The notes: generated by a model from the letters alone, not told the origin. 13,792 nt of DNA from Rhodobacteraceae bacterium UBA1957 (GCA_002336405.1 DDEJ01000141.1:1-13792); one strand, 5' to 3'; numbered from the stretch's first letter, positions 1 to 7,211 are shown. Numbers and translations: made by a program.

Positions 1-137
1 GGTCTTTTGTTGGTGAGAATTGTCCCTTTCGGTTGCTGCCAAGCTCGCCCGAATGCACCGCGACCACAAGGCAGCCTTGCAGTTTTTATAGTTCCTTACT
101 ATTTGAGATGTATTGCTCCACGAAAGGATCCAAAAAT

Positions 138-425
138 ATGCTGTCGCTGATGCAAATCCTAATGTTGATTTTAGACGTGATGTGGTTTTTCGTCATTGCG
201 CATGTGATCATGAGCTGGCTGATTAATTTTCAAGTCTTGAACCTGCATCAACAGTTTGTTGCCCAAATTTGGTATGGCCTTAACCGCATTTTAGAGCCGG
301 CTTATAGCCGTATTCGGAATTTTCTGCCGCAGATGGGTGGGCTGGACCTTGCGCCATTGGTGGCCTTGCTGGGGCTCTATGCGACGCGGATTATTATCCA
401 GAATAATATGGCGTCTTTCTATTAA
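138..425 (+). CDS. YggT family inner-membrane protein
   Basis: Small integral membrane protein of the YggT family (95 aa). The family is widespread; proposed roles include osmotic tolerance and, in organisms with FtsZ, envelope or division functions, but no biochemical activity is settled. Two hydrophobic segments are visible, about residues 5-28 and 69-88. Between them lies the family's conserved linker, with LEP at 52-54, RIRNFLP at 58-64 and GGLDLAPL at 67-74. The frame is open further upstream to position 33. The ATG at 138 is chosen because an AAAGGA ribosome binding site lies just before it, the family N-terminus (short, hydrophobic) starts here, and the upstream residues look non-coding. 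It is followed 73 bases later by recQ on the same strand, so the two may share a transcript. Family assignment is confident; function is not. Confidence 0.9.
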   Translation: MLSLMQILMLILDVMWFFVIAHVIMSWLINFQVLNLHQQFVAQIWYGLNRILEPAYSRIRNFLPQMGGLDLAPLVALLGLYATRIIIQNNMASFY

Positions 426-453
426 TCTGCTTGTTCCCCGATTCGGTCTATGA

Positions 454-496
454 GACACCTTCTCCAGCAGTGAAAATACAGCCTGGAAAAGGTGTC
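454..496 (+). promoter_or_regulatory. Hairpin covering the recQ ribosome binding site
   Basis: The left arm GACACCTTCTCCAG (454-467) pairs with the right arm CTGGAAAAGGTGTC (483-496). Thirteen of 14 positions are complementary, with a single C/A mismatch and a 15-base loop. The AAGG (489-492) that best serves as the recQ Shine-Dalgarno, six bases before the ATG at 499, lies within the right arm, so in mRNA the stem would mask it. No run of T follows the stem, so it does not read as a Rho-independent terminator of yggT. As DNA it could also be an operator half-site pair. The base pairing is seen directly; the regulatory role is inference. Confidence 0.6.
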
Positions 497-498
497 CA

Positions 499-2538
499 AT
501 GTCAGGCGCAGCCGCCCTTTTAAACACAGTCTTCGGGTTCGACAGCTTTCGCCCCGGACAGGAAGAAATCGTCGACGCCGTCACCGATGGTCGCAACGTG
601 CTGGCGATTATGCCCACGGGAGGCGGGAAATCCCTATGCTTTCAATTGCCAGCGCTGGTCCGCGATGGCTTGACGGTGGTGATTTCGCCATTGATTGCGC
701 TGATGCGCGATCAGGTGCGCGGCTTGAAAGAGGTGGGCGTTGCCGCCGGCGCGTTGACATCGGGCAACACCCAAGACGAGACTGATGAAGTATTTGCGCG
801 CCTTGACGCTGGATCGTTGAAATTACTTTATATGGCCCCTGAACGGCTGGCAGCCGGGGGGATTGTCAACTTGTTGCGGCGGGCAAACGTGCAGATGATT
901 GCTGTGGACGAAGCGCATTGCGTCAGCCAGTGGGGGCATGATTTTCGCCCAGATTATTTGCGTATTGGTGAACTGCGGCGCACTTTGGATGTTCCGCTTG
1001 CGGCCTTTACCGCCACAGCAGATGCCGAGACCCAACAAGAGATTGTCACCCGGCTGTTTGATGGGGCCGCACCCGCAACCTTTTTGCGCGGCTTCGACCG
1101 GCCCAATATTCATCTTGCTTTTGTCGCCAAGGACGGCCCGAGGGGACAGATTTTAGATTTTGCAGCCACTCGCAAAGGCCAGTCTGGCATCGTTTATTGT
1201 GGTACCCGCGCCAAAACCGAAACGTTGTCACAGGCCTTGTCGGCTGCGGGGCATACTGCGTGTTTTTACCACGGTGGTATGGCGGCCGAAGACCGTCGGC
1301 ACGTTGAAGGCCGCTTTGCGGTCGAGGATGGGTTGATCGTGGTGGCAACGGTTGCCTTTGGGATGGGTGTTGACAAGCCTGATATTCGCTGGGTTGCGCA
1401 TGCAGATTTGCCAAAATCGATTGAGGCTTATTATCAAGAGATCGGGCGCGCCGGTCGCGACGGTGGGCCTGCAGAAACGCTGACACTGTATGGTGCTGAT
1501 GACATTCGCCTGCGCCGCACACAAATCGACGAAGGCTTGGCACCACCCGAACGACGGGCGGCTGATCACGGACGCCTCAATGCACTGTTGGGTCTCGCCG
1601 AAGCGCTTGAGTGCCGGCGCAAAAACCTATTGGGATATTTTGGCGAAAGCGAAGTGAGCTGCGGGTCGTGCGATTTGTGCGACACGCCACCCGAGACCTT
1701 TGACGGAACCGAGGCGGTGCGCAAGGCGCTGTCGGCAATTTTGCGCACAGGCGAGTATTTTGGTGCCGGTCATCTGATTGATATCCTGACCGGTAATGCC
1801 ACAGAAAAAGTCCGCGCGCGCGGCCATGAGGGTCTGCCAACGTTCGGCGTGGGGCGCGATTTGGGTCGGTCGCAATGGCAGGCGGTGTTTCGACAAATGA
1901 TGGGTCATGATCTGATCCGCCCCGACCCTGAACGTCATGGGGCGCTGCGTATGACCGAGGCGGCTCGTCCGATTTTGCGCGACGAGGCCCGGATTTTTCT
2001 GCGTCGTGACAGCCTGCGCAAGGTGACCCGACGGCCTGCGGTTAAGGCAATGGTCAATGACGAGGATGCGCCGCTGTTATCGGCGCTCAAGGCCAAGCGG
2101 CGGGCGCTGGCCGAGGCGGCCCGCGTGCCAGCCTATATTATTTTCACTGATCGCACCTTGATTGAAATGGCTGAGACCCGACCCGAGAGCTTGGATCAGA
2201 TGGCGGGTATTGGCGGTATAGGCGCAAAAAAGCTAGAGAGTTATGGTGTTGCCTTTTTGCAGGTTATCACCGGCGACGCTGCACAGATGCATCCCCAAAG
2301 GCTTAAACTGGCGGGCCGTGAGGCGGGCACTCTCTATGACCAGTTGATGCAAGCGCAGGCTGGGCTGACGCAGGGCGCGGGCGGCACAGAAAAACCGCTG
2401 AGTTGCTCGGCGTCCATGGTGGCAAAAATTGCCGCGCTGCACGCGCCCGATCTCAGCAATTTGACTGCGATCTTAGGAGACCGGCGCGCGGAGCGCTTTG
2501 GCGACGCATTTCTGGACGTTTTGCAGCAGGCGCGCTAA
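499..2538 (+). CDS. recQ: ATP-dependent DNA helicase RecQ
   Basis: 3'-to-5' DNA helicase of superfamily 2, acting in recombinational repair (RecF pathway) and stalled-fork processing. All helicase motifs are present in the 679-aa protein: motif 0 with FRPGQ at 17-21, Walker A TGGGKS at 40-45, DEAH at 137-140 followed by the RecQ aromatic-rich loop CVSQWGHDFR at 141-150, TAT in motif III near 171-173, motif V FGMGVDKPDIR around 287-297, and the arginine-finger motif QEIGRAGRDG at 313-322. The RQC zinc site is intact (C372, C388, C391, C394), followed by a winged-helix region to about 510 and an HRDC domain at about 526-590. A tail of about 85 residues follows and makes the protein longer than E. 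coli RecQ (about 610 aa). Its last 30 residues resemble the end of an HRDC domain. The start at 499 matches the family N-terminus. The gene ends 28 bases before yaaA. Confidence 0.97.
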   Translation: MSGAAALLNTVFGFDSFRPGQEEIVDAVTDGRNVLAIMPTGGGKSLCFQLPALVRDGLTVVISPLIALMRDQVRGLKEVGVAAGALTSGNTQDETDEVFARLDAGSLKLLYMAPERLAAGGIVNLLRRANVQMIAVDEAHCVSQWGHDFRPDYLRIGELRRTLDVPLAAFTATADAETQQEIVTRLFDGAAPATFLRGFDRPNIHLAFVAKDGPRGQILDFAATRKGQSGIVYCGTRAKTETLSQALSAAGHTACFYHGGMAAEDRRHVEGRFAVEDGLIVVATVAFGMGVDKPDIRWVAHADLPKSIEAYYQEIGRAGRDGGPAETLTLYGADDIRLRRTQIDEGLAPPERRAADHGRLNALLGLAEALECRRKNLLGYFGESEVSCGSCDLCDTPPETFDGTEAVRKALSAILRTGEYFGAGHLIDILTGNATEKVRARGHEGLPTFGVGRDLGRSQWQAVFRQMMGHDLIRPDPERHGALRMTEAARPILRDEARIFLRRDSLRKVTRRPAVKAMVNDEDAPLLSALKAKRRALAEAARVPAYIIFTDRTLIEMAETRPESLDQMAGIGGIGAKKLESYGVAFLQVITGDAAQMHPQRLKLAGREAGTLYDQLMQAQAGLTQGAGGTEKPLSCSASMVAKIAALHAPDLSNLTAILGDRRAERFGDAFLDVLQQAR

Positions 2539-2566
2539 CTATGGGGTCTTATGTAAGGAGATAGAT

Positions 2567-3331
2567 ATGCTGGTTGTTGTGTCACCTGCCAAAAAACTGA
2601 ATATGGAACCTGTAGAGGGTGTGACAGTGACTGAACCGGCGTTCGCGCGCCACGCCGAAGAATTGGCGGGGGTTGCGCGCGCGTTGAGCGTTGCCGAGCT
2701 GCAAAAACTGATGAGTTTGAGCGTTAACTTGGCGCAGCTTAATGCCGAACGGTTTGCCGCCTTTGGATCACAGGAAACAAAAGCCGCAGCGCTGGCGTTT
2801 GCCGGCGATACATATCAGGGGTTGGAAGCCGGATCATTGGACCTTGATGAGATGGCTTGGGCGCAGCAGCATTTGCGAATTCTTTCGGGTTTATACGGGG
2901 TTTTGCGGCCTCTGGATGCGATCGAACCCTACCGTTTGGAAATGGGCAGCCGCTTGAAAACCGGCAAAGGTGGGACGCTGTATGCCTATTGGGGTGATCA
3001 GCTGTCGCAGGCACTGAATGCACAGGCCGCTGAAACGGGCGCAGAGGTTTTGGTCAATTGCGCGTCGCAAGAATATTTTGGGGCGGTCGATCTGTCTGCC
3101 TTGGCGCCGAAGGTGATCACACCTGTGTTTATGGAGCGCCGTGCCGGACAGGCAAAAATTGTCAGCTTTTATGCCAAAAAAGCCCGTGGGGCGATGGCGC
3201 GTTACATGGTCCAGCACCGGTTGAGCGATCCTGAAGGATTGAAAGATTTTGACAGCGGTGGATACGCCTATGTGCAAGATCAGTCGGACGCGCAGAAATG
3301 GGTGTTTTTGCGCGACTATCCCGAAGCCTAA
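2567..3331 (+). CDS. yaaA: Peroxide stress protein YaaA (DUF328/UPF0246 family)
   Basis: YaaA-family protein of 254 aa. In E. coli, YaaA is induced by hydrogen peroxide through OxyR and limits intracellular free iron and oxidative DNA damage; the fold binds DNA. The sequence carries the family hallmarks: N-terminal LVVVSPAKKLNME, GDTYQGLEA, RILSGLYGVLRPLDAIEPYR followed by LEMGSRL, LVNCASQEYF, and a C-terminal FYAKKARGAMARY block with a DFDSGGYAY segment. Length is typical. The ATG at 2567 is chosen because AAGGAG (2555-2560) lies six bases upstream and the conserved MLVVVSPAKK begins there; an earlier in-frame ATG at 2498 lies inside recQ. With only 28 bases between them, recQ and yaaA are probably cotranscribed, a plausible pairing of DNA repair with oxidative-stress defence. 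No OxyR site was recognised. Confidence 0.95.
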   Translation: MLVVVSPAKKLNMEPVEGVTVTEPAFARHAEELAGVARALSVAELQKLMSLSVNLAQLNAERFAAFGSQETKAAALAFAGDTYQGLEAGSLDLDEMAWAQQHLRILSGLYGVLRPLDAIEPYRLEMGSRLKTGKGGTLYAYWGDQLSQALNAQAAETGAEVLVNCASQEYFGAVDLSALAPKVITPVFMERRAGQAKIVSFYAKKARGAMARYMVQHRLSDPEGLKDFDSGGYAYVQDQSDAQKWVFLRDYPEA

Positions 3332-3400
3332 CATCTCGAGACACCCGTCCGATACGTGTCTTCAAAATAGTGGGCCGCGCCATAGACCGGTTTGACGGGC

Positions 3401-3476
3401 GGCTGCTCTGCTGTGCTTTTTGACGCCGGGCGTTTCACCCGGATTAATCTGTCGTTTGCGCAGCAGAGGCGCAGCC
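3401..3476 (+). repeat. Large bulged inverted repeat between convergent genes
   Basis: GGCTGC (3401-3406) pairs with GCAGCC (3471-3476), TCTGCTG (3407-3413) with CAGCAGA (3461-3467), and TGC (3414-3416) with GCG (3458-3460, one G-U). This makes about 16 pairs interrupted only by a 3-base GGC bulge (3468-3470). The 41-base loop contains a further hairpin, CCGGG (3426-3430) with CCCGG (3438-3442). The element lies between the 3' ends of yaaA and the thiolase gene, so a shared terminator or 3'-end stabilising structure is the simplest explanation. A TTTTT run occurs at 3417-3421, but inside the loop rather than after a stem. Confidence 0.6.
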
Positions 3477-3509
3477 ACCTGATCGGGTGCACCCTACGGG
3501 GTTGGCTGC
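3471..3509 (+). repeat. Second inverted repeat, alternative to the preceding stem
   Basis: GCAGCCA (3471-3477) pairs with TGGCTGC (3503-3509). Between the arms is the perfect 10-base palindrome GGGTGCACCC (3485-3494). The left arm reuses bases that close the base of the larger structure at 3401-3476, so the two folds exclude each other. It sits 10 bases beyond the thiolase stop codon on the minus strand, which suits a role in ending or stabilising that transcript. Confidence 0.45.
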
Positions 3510-3518
3510 ACCGGGGTT

Positions 3519-4694
3519 CTAAAGCCGCTCTAGCGCAATTGCGATGCCTTGGCCGCCGCCTATACACATGGTGACAAGTGCGGTTTTGCCACCCGTCCGT
3601 TCCAGTTCATACAGCGCTTTGACCGCCAGAATACAGCCCGTTGCCCCGACCGGATGACCCAGCGCAATCGCGCCGCCATTAGGGTTTACCCTTTCGGGAT
3701 CGAGACCTAGCGCCTTGTTGACGGCCAAGGCCTGTGCAGCAAAGGCTTCGTTGGATTCGATGACATCGAAATCAGCGATGCCCAGGCCGGTGCGTTCCAT
3801 CAGAATTTTAACAGCGGGGATCGGACCGATGCCCATCACCTCGGGTCGCACGCCGGCATGAGCATACCCAACGATACGGGCGCGTGGCTTCAGCCCGGCC
3901 TTTTCAGCGGCATCGGCCCGCGCAAGCACAACGGCCGCACCGCCATCGTTGATGCCTGAGGCATTGCCCGCCGTCACCGAGCCGTCTTTTTGAAACACCG
4001 CCCGCAGGGTGCCTAGAGCGTCAACCGAGGTGGCCTTGGGGTGTTCGTCGGTGTCAAACGCCACCATCTGCCGTTTGACCTTAACCTCGACTGGCACGAT
4101 TTGCTCGGCAAAATGGCCCGCCTCGATCGCGGTTGCCGCGCGGGTTTGGCTGGTCATGGCAAACGCGTCTTGCGCGGCGCGGCTGATGTCATTCTCGGCG
4201 GCCACATTCTCGGCAGTGACCCCCATATGGCCGGTCCCAAACGGACAGTTCAGCGCCCCGAGCATCATATCCAAAGTGCGGATATCGCCCATTTTAGCGC
4301 CCCAGCGTTGATCTTGCACGACATAGGGTGAGCGGCTCATGTTTTCCGCGCCCCCGGCAAGGCCGAAATCGGCGTCCCCCAGCATCAGTGACTGAACCAC
4401 TGAAACAATGGCCTGCGCGCCAGAGCCGCACAGGCGGTTGACGTTCATCGCTGGGGCCGCATCCGGCACCCCGGCCTGCATGGCGGCAACCCGCGATAGG
4501 TACATATCGCGCGGTTCGGTATTGATGACATGCCCAAAGGCCACATGGCCGATCTGTCCCCCCTCAACGCCCGCACGTGCGAGCGCCGCCTTGCTGGCGA
4601 TAGTTCCCAGCTCTATCGGCGGCACGCTTGCCAGAGATCCGCCAAAAGTACCGATTGCGGTGCGTGCACCGCCCAGAATCACGATATCTGTCAT
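3519..4694 (-). CDS. bktB: Acetyl-CoA C-acyltransferase (BktB-like thiolase)
   Basis: Thiolase of 391 aa, the usual length, which condenses acetyl-CoA with acetyl- or acyl-CoA or cleaves 3-ketoacyl-CoA. All catalytic features are present: nucleophile C89 in NRLCGSG, NEAF at 315-318, H347 in LGHP, and the second catalytic cysteine C377 in TMCIGGGQG. Blocks such as TEPRDMYL (59-66), MGVTAEN and TAGNASGIND resemble the BktB branch (broad-chain beta-ketothiolase of polyhydroxyalkanoate-type metabolism) more than PhaA/AtoB as I recall those sequences, so the substrate range is inferred. An AGGAGA ribosome binding site lies seven bases before the ATG. The gene is third on the minus strand after deoC and the ALDH16 gene, but the 84-base gap carries a possible promoter, so it may be expressed independently. 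Confidence 0.9.
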   Translation of the reverse strand: MTDIVILGGARTAIGTFGGSLASVPPIELGTIASKAALARAGVEGGQIGHVAFGHVINTEPRDMYLSRVAAMQAGVPDAAPAMNVNRLCGSGAQAIVSVVQSLMLGDADFGLAGGAENMSRSPYVVQDQRWGAKMGDIRTLDMMLGALNCPFGTGHMGVTAENVAAENDISRAAQDAFAMTSQTRAATAIEAGHFAEQIVPVEVKVKRQMVAFDTDEHPKATSVDALGTLRAVFQKDGSVTAGNASGINDGGAAVVLARADAAEKAGLKPRARIVGYAHAGVRPEVMGIGPIPAVKILMERTGLGIADFDVIESNEAFAAQALAVNKALGLDPERVNPNGGAIALGHPVGATGCILAVKALYELERTGGKTALVTMCIGGGQGIAIALERL

Positions 4695-4720
4695 TGTCTG
4701 TCTCCTGAAATCTCTGCGTC

Positions 4721-4748
4721 AGTATGCGCAAATTTATTGCTGTGTCAG
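4721..4748 (-). promoter_or_regulatory. Possible sigma-70-type promoter for the thiolase gene
   Basis: On the minus strand, CTGACA (4748-4743, five of six with TTGACA) is followed after 16 bases by CATACT (4726-4721, four of six with TATAAT). Transcription would begin about 20 bases before the thiolase ATG, leaving room for the AGGAGA ribosome binding site. This is a match by eye only. It supports separate transcription of the thiolase gene without excluding read-through. Confidence 0.35.
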
Positions 4749-4750
4749 TT

Positions 4751-4760
4751 GGAACGTTCC
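4751..4760. promoter_or_regulatory. Perfect 10-bp palindrome upstream of the thiolase promoter
   Basis: GGAACGTTCC is self-complementary over all ten bases and sits two bases upstream (thiolase direction) of the proposed -35 box. The position suits an activator or repressor site. It has no loop, so it cannot fold as a hairpin. No known regulator is assigned. Confidence 0.3.
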
Positions 4761-4778
4761 GTCATAACGTCTTATTGA

Positions 4779-7148
4779 TCATTCGCCATAGGGCACCCAG
4801 ATTGTTTTCACCTCGGTGGCCGCTGCCAGAAAATGGCGCCCTTCGGTTGCGGGGGCAAACCAGTCGCAGGCCTGCCGGTTGTTGACCCATGTGCGCTTGA
4901 GGTTTCCGGCGCTGGCAGCTTCGATTTGTGCCGATAAGTCCGAGGAGGAAAAGCTCCAGACTGCATCGAGATTGAAATGGCCAGCGACCGGCCCGACCAG
5001 ATCATTGTGTGGGCCGGTTAAAATATTCACCACCCCTGCGGGCAGATCTGACGTTTCGAGTATCTGGTAAAAATTGGTGGCAATCAGGGGAAACGGTTCT
5101 GAGGCGACAAGAACGCAGCGGTTGCCCATCGCAATGGCCGGCGCCATAACCGAGATCAGCCCAAGCAGCGGGCAGTCATCGGCGCAAAATGCGGCCAGCA
5201 CGCCCACGGGTTCATGCAGCGCCAGCGCCAGTCCCCGCATCGGTACGCCCTTGGCTTGCCCGTCGTATTTATCGGCCCAGGCGGCATAGCTGAACAGACG
5301 GCTGAGGCTGGCCTCGACCTCTTGCTGGCCGGTGTTTCCACCCGTCGTCCGATCGATATTGGCGGCAAACTCTGCGTGGCGTGCCGAGAGGTTTTCAGCG
5401 ATGAAATACAAAATCTGGGCCCGGTTGTGGCCAGTCGTTTTGGCCCAACCTGCGGCAGCCTGTGCAGCCTCAACAGCGTTGCGTATATCTTTGCGGTTTG
5501 CAATTGGGGCCTGACCCAGCGGTGCGCCGTTGGCGTCATACATGATGCGGCTATACCCACCATCGGGACGCGATTGTTTGCCACCGATATATAGTTTTGC
5601 GGTGCGATCGATCCCGACACCCACAGAAGCATCCGGTTTGGGTGGCGGGTCAGTTTTTGCTTCAAACATTGGAATTTTCTCAAGTGGTAAACTGGTACCA
5701 GCGGGTTTGGTATAGGCAGTCAAACCCTCCCAACCGCCTTCGCGACCAAATCCGCTTTCGCGGACCCCGCCAAAGCCCGCGGCGGCGTCAAACATGTTGG
5801 TGCCATTGATCCAGACCACGCCGGCGACCAGTTTGGGGGCGATATCCAAGGCCAGATTGATGTTTTCGCTCCACAGTGTCGCGGCCAGTCCATAACGGGT
5901 GTTATTGGCCAGTTGCACGGCCTCGGCGGGGGTGCGGAAAGTTGTGCTGACCAGCACGGGGCCAAAAATCTCTTCCTGCATAAGTCTGGCCGAAGGCGAC
6001 AGGCCGGTGATTAAGGTCGGGGGATAAAAACAACCTGTTGACGGGATTTTGGCTGCGGTGACATAGGTCTCACCATCCGTGTTGGCGTTGACCATGCGGG
6101 TGATTGCGGCATGCTGGATTGGGTCAACAATAGCGCCGACATCGATTGATTTATCCATTGGGTCGCCGATCCTAAGCCTGTCCATCCGGGCTTTGACCTT
6201 GGCATGAAACGCTGCCGCGACCGGTTCATGCACCAGTAACCGCGACCCAGCGCAGCACACTTGTCCTTGATTGAGCCATATTGCATCGACCAGCCCTTCG
6301 ACGGCAGAATCCAGATCGGCATCATCAAATACAATATAAGGTGATTTGCCGCCAAGTTCCAGGGTCAGTGCCTTGCCAGATCCGGCTGTGGCTTGGCGAA
6401 TTTGACGCCCCACCTCTGTCGATCCGGTAAAGGCAATTTTATCGATACCGGCGTGGTTGACGATCTTTTCGCCGACGCCGCCATCGCCGGTGACAATATT
6501 CACTACGCCGTCTGGCACTGCGGCCTGGCGGCAAATATCGCCAAAAAGCAGGGCGGTTAGCGACGTGTATTCGGCGGGTTTCAACACCACTGTATTTCCC
6601 ATGGCGAGGGCTGGTGCAATTTTCCATGCCAGCATCAGCAACGGGAAATTCCACGGGATAATCTGTCCGCAGACCCCCAGTGCCACTTGATTGGGACATT
6701 CGGATGCCATCAACTGCGCCATGCCAGCATGGTAATAAAAATGCCGCTGTGCCAGTGCGATATCGATATCACGGGACTCGCGGATCGGCTTGCCATTATC
6801 GAGCGTTTCCAAAACTGCAAACAGGCGCGCGTGCTTTTGCAACAGCCGGGCCAGCCCATAGAGAACTTTGGCGCGGGCGTGCCCGCCTTGGGCTTCCCAT
6901 ACCGGTTGGGCGTGGCGCGCAGATTTGACGGCGCGGTCCACATCCGCCTGAGTGGCGGTGCTTAAATGGGCCAGAACAGTGCCGGATGCGGGATTGCGGC
7001 TTTCAAAATCCGGTGATGGGTCGGTAAAAGCACCACCTATGAAATGGCCAAAACGCCCCCCTTTTTCGGCCAGCCACCCCAAAGCCTCGGCGGGGGATTC
7101 TGGTGCTGTGCCATAGTCCATTGTTTCAAAAATCGTTTTTACAGTCAT
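4779..7148 (-). CDS. ALDH16-type aldehyde dehydrogenase (two ALDH domains)
   Basis: NAD(P)+-dependent aldehyde dehydrogenase of 789 aa, much longer than the usual 480-500 aa. Residues about 35-485 form a complete ALDH domain: PWNFP at 165-169 with N167, cofactor lysine K190, general base E264 in LELGGKSP, nucleophile C298 in QGQVCCAGSR, and E393 in EEIFGPV. Residues about 515-789 are a second, truncated ALDH-like domain. It keeps Rossmann-type features (GVLAAF, APAIAMGNRCVL, LPAGVVNILTG) but has SEPFPL where KPAEYT should be, and no catalytic cysteine segment. This architecture matches ALDH16. Bacterial ALDH16, including a structurally characterised enzyme from Loktanella, keeps the catalytic cysteine that human ALDH16A1 lacks. 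It lies 48 bases after deoC, whose product acetaldehyde is a plausible substrate. The physiological substrate is inferred. The single intact frame argues against a frameshifted gene pair. Confidence 0.93.
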   Translation of the reverse strand: MTVKTIFETMDYGTAPESPAEALGWLAEKGGRFGHFIGGAFTDPSPDFESRNPASGTVLAHLSTATQADVDRAVKSARHAQPVWEAQGGHARAKVLYGLARLLQKHARLFAVLETLDNGKPIRESRDIDIALAQRHFYYHAGMAQLMASECPNQVALGVCGQIIPWNFPLLMLAWKIAPALAMGNTVVLKPAEYTSLTALLFGDICRQAAVPDGVVNIVTGDGGVGEKIVNHAGIDKIAFTGSTEVGRQIRQATAGSGKALTLELGGKSPYIVFDDADLDSAVEGLVDAIWLNQGQVCCAGSRLLVHEPVAAAFHAKVKARMDRLRIGDPMDKSIDVGAIVDPIQHAAITRMVNANTDGETYVTAAKIPSTGCFYPPTLITGLSPSARLMQEEIFGPVLVSTTFRTPAEAVQLANNTRYGLAATLWSENINLALDIAPKLVAGVVWINGTNMFDAAAGFGGVRESGFGREGGWEGLTAYTKPAGTSLPLEKIPMFEAKTDPPPKPDASVGVGIDRTAKLYIGGKQSRPDGGYSRIMYDANGAPLGQAPIANRKDIRNAVEAAQAAAGWAKTTGHNRAQILYFIAENLSARHAEFAANIDRTTGGNTGQQEVEASLSRLFSYAAWADKYDGQAKGVPMRGLALALHEPVGVLAAFCADDCPLLGLISVMAPAIAMGNRCVLVASEPFPLIATNFYQILETSDLPAGVVNILTGPHNDLVGPVAGHFNLDAVWSFSSSDLSAQIEAASAGNLKRTWVNNRQACDWFAPATEGRHFLAAATEVKTIWVPYGE

Positions 7149-7160
7149 ATTTCCATTCCC

Positions 7161-7174
7161 AAAGGGCGCCCTTT
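7161..7174. repeat. Perfect 14-bp palindrome in the deoC-ALDH16 gap
   Basis: AAAGGGCGCCCTTT is self-complementary across all 14 bases and lies 12 bases upstream of the ALDH16 ATG on the minus strand. In RNA it could form a five-pair stem with a GCGC loop next to the weak ribosome binding site (GGGA/GGAA). It may be a processing or attenuation element, or a protein site; this is inference. Confidence 0.4.
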
Positions 7175-7211
7175 TGATCAGCTGATGGCGTGTTGATCAG
7201 CCGATGGCGTG
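7174..7211. repeat. 19-bp tandem duplication across the deoC stop codon
   Basis: TTGATCAGCTGATGGCGTG (7174-7192) is followed at once by a copy differing at one base, TTGATCAGCCGATGGCGTG (7193-7211). The second copy holds the last codons and TGA stop of deoC (minus strand), so the first copy is a duplicate of the gene's end lying just past the stop. It looks like a slippage-type duplication; having 19 bases, it would shift frame if it fell inside the gene. Confidence 0.8.

Noticed and set aside
1..137. Partial gene or promoter at the left edge of the window
   Set aside because: Frames are open in both directions but too short to recognise, and no convincing -35/-10 pair for yggT was found.
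433..448. Possible alphaproteobacterial LexA box (GTTC-N7-GTTC) upstream of recQ
   Set aside because: GTTC occurs at 433-436, but seven bases later the sequence is CGGT, so the second half-site is missing.
454..496. Hairpin read as a Rho-independent terminator after yggT
   Set aside because: The stem is strong, but no T-run follows on either strand, and its right arm carries the recQ ribosome binding site.
3328..3567. 79-codon open frame on the minus strand across the convergent gap
   Set aside because: It overlaps the end of the thiolase gene in another frame, has no recognisable domain or convincing ribosome binding site, and the region is explained by inverted repeats.
4779..5605. Second ALDH half as a separate or frameshifted gene
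   Set aside because: It is continuous in frame with the first domain and matches the known ALDH16 two-domain architecture.
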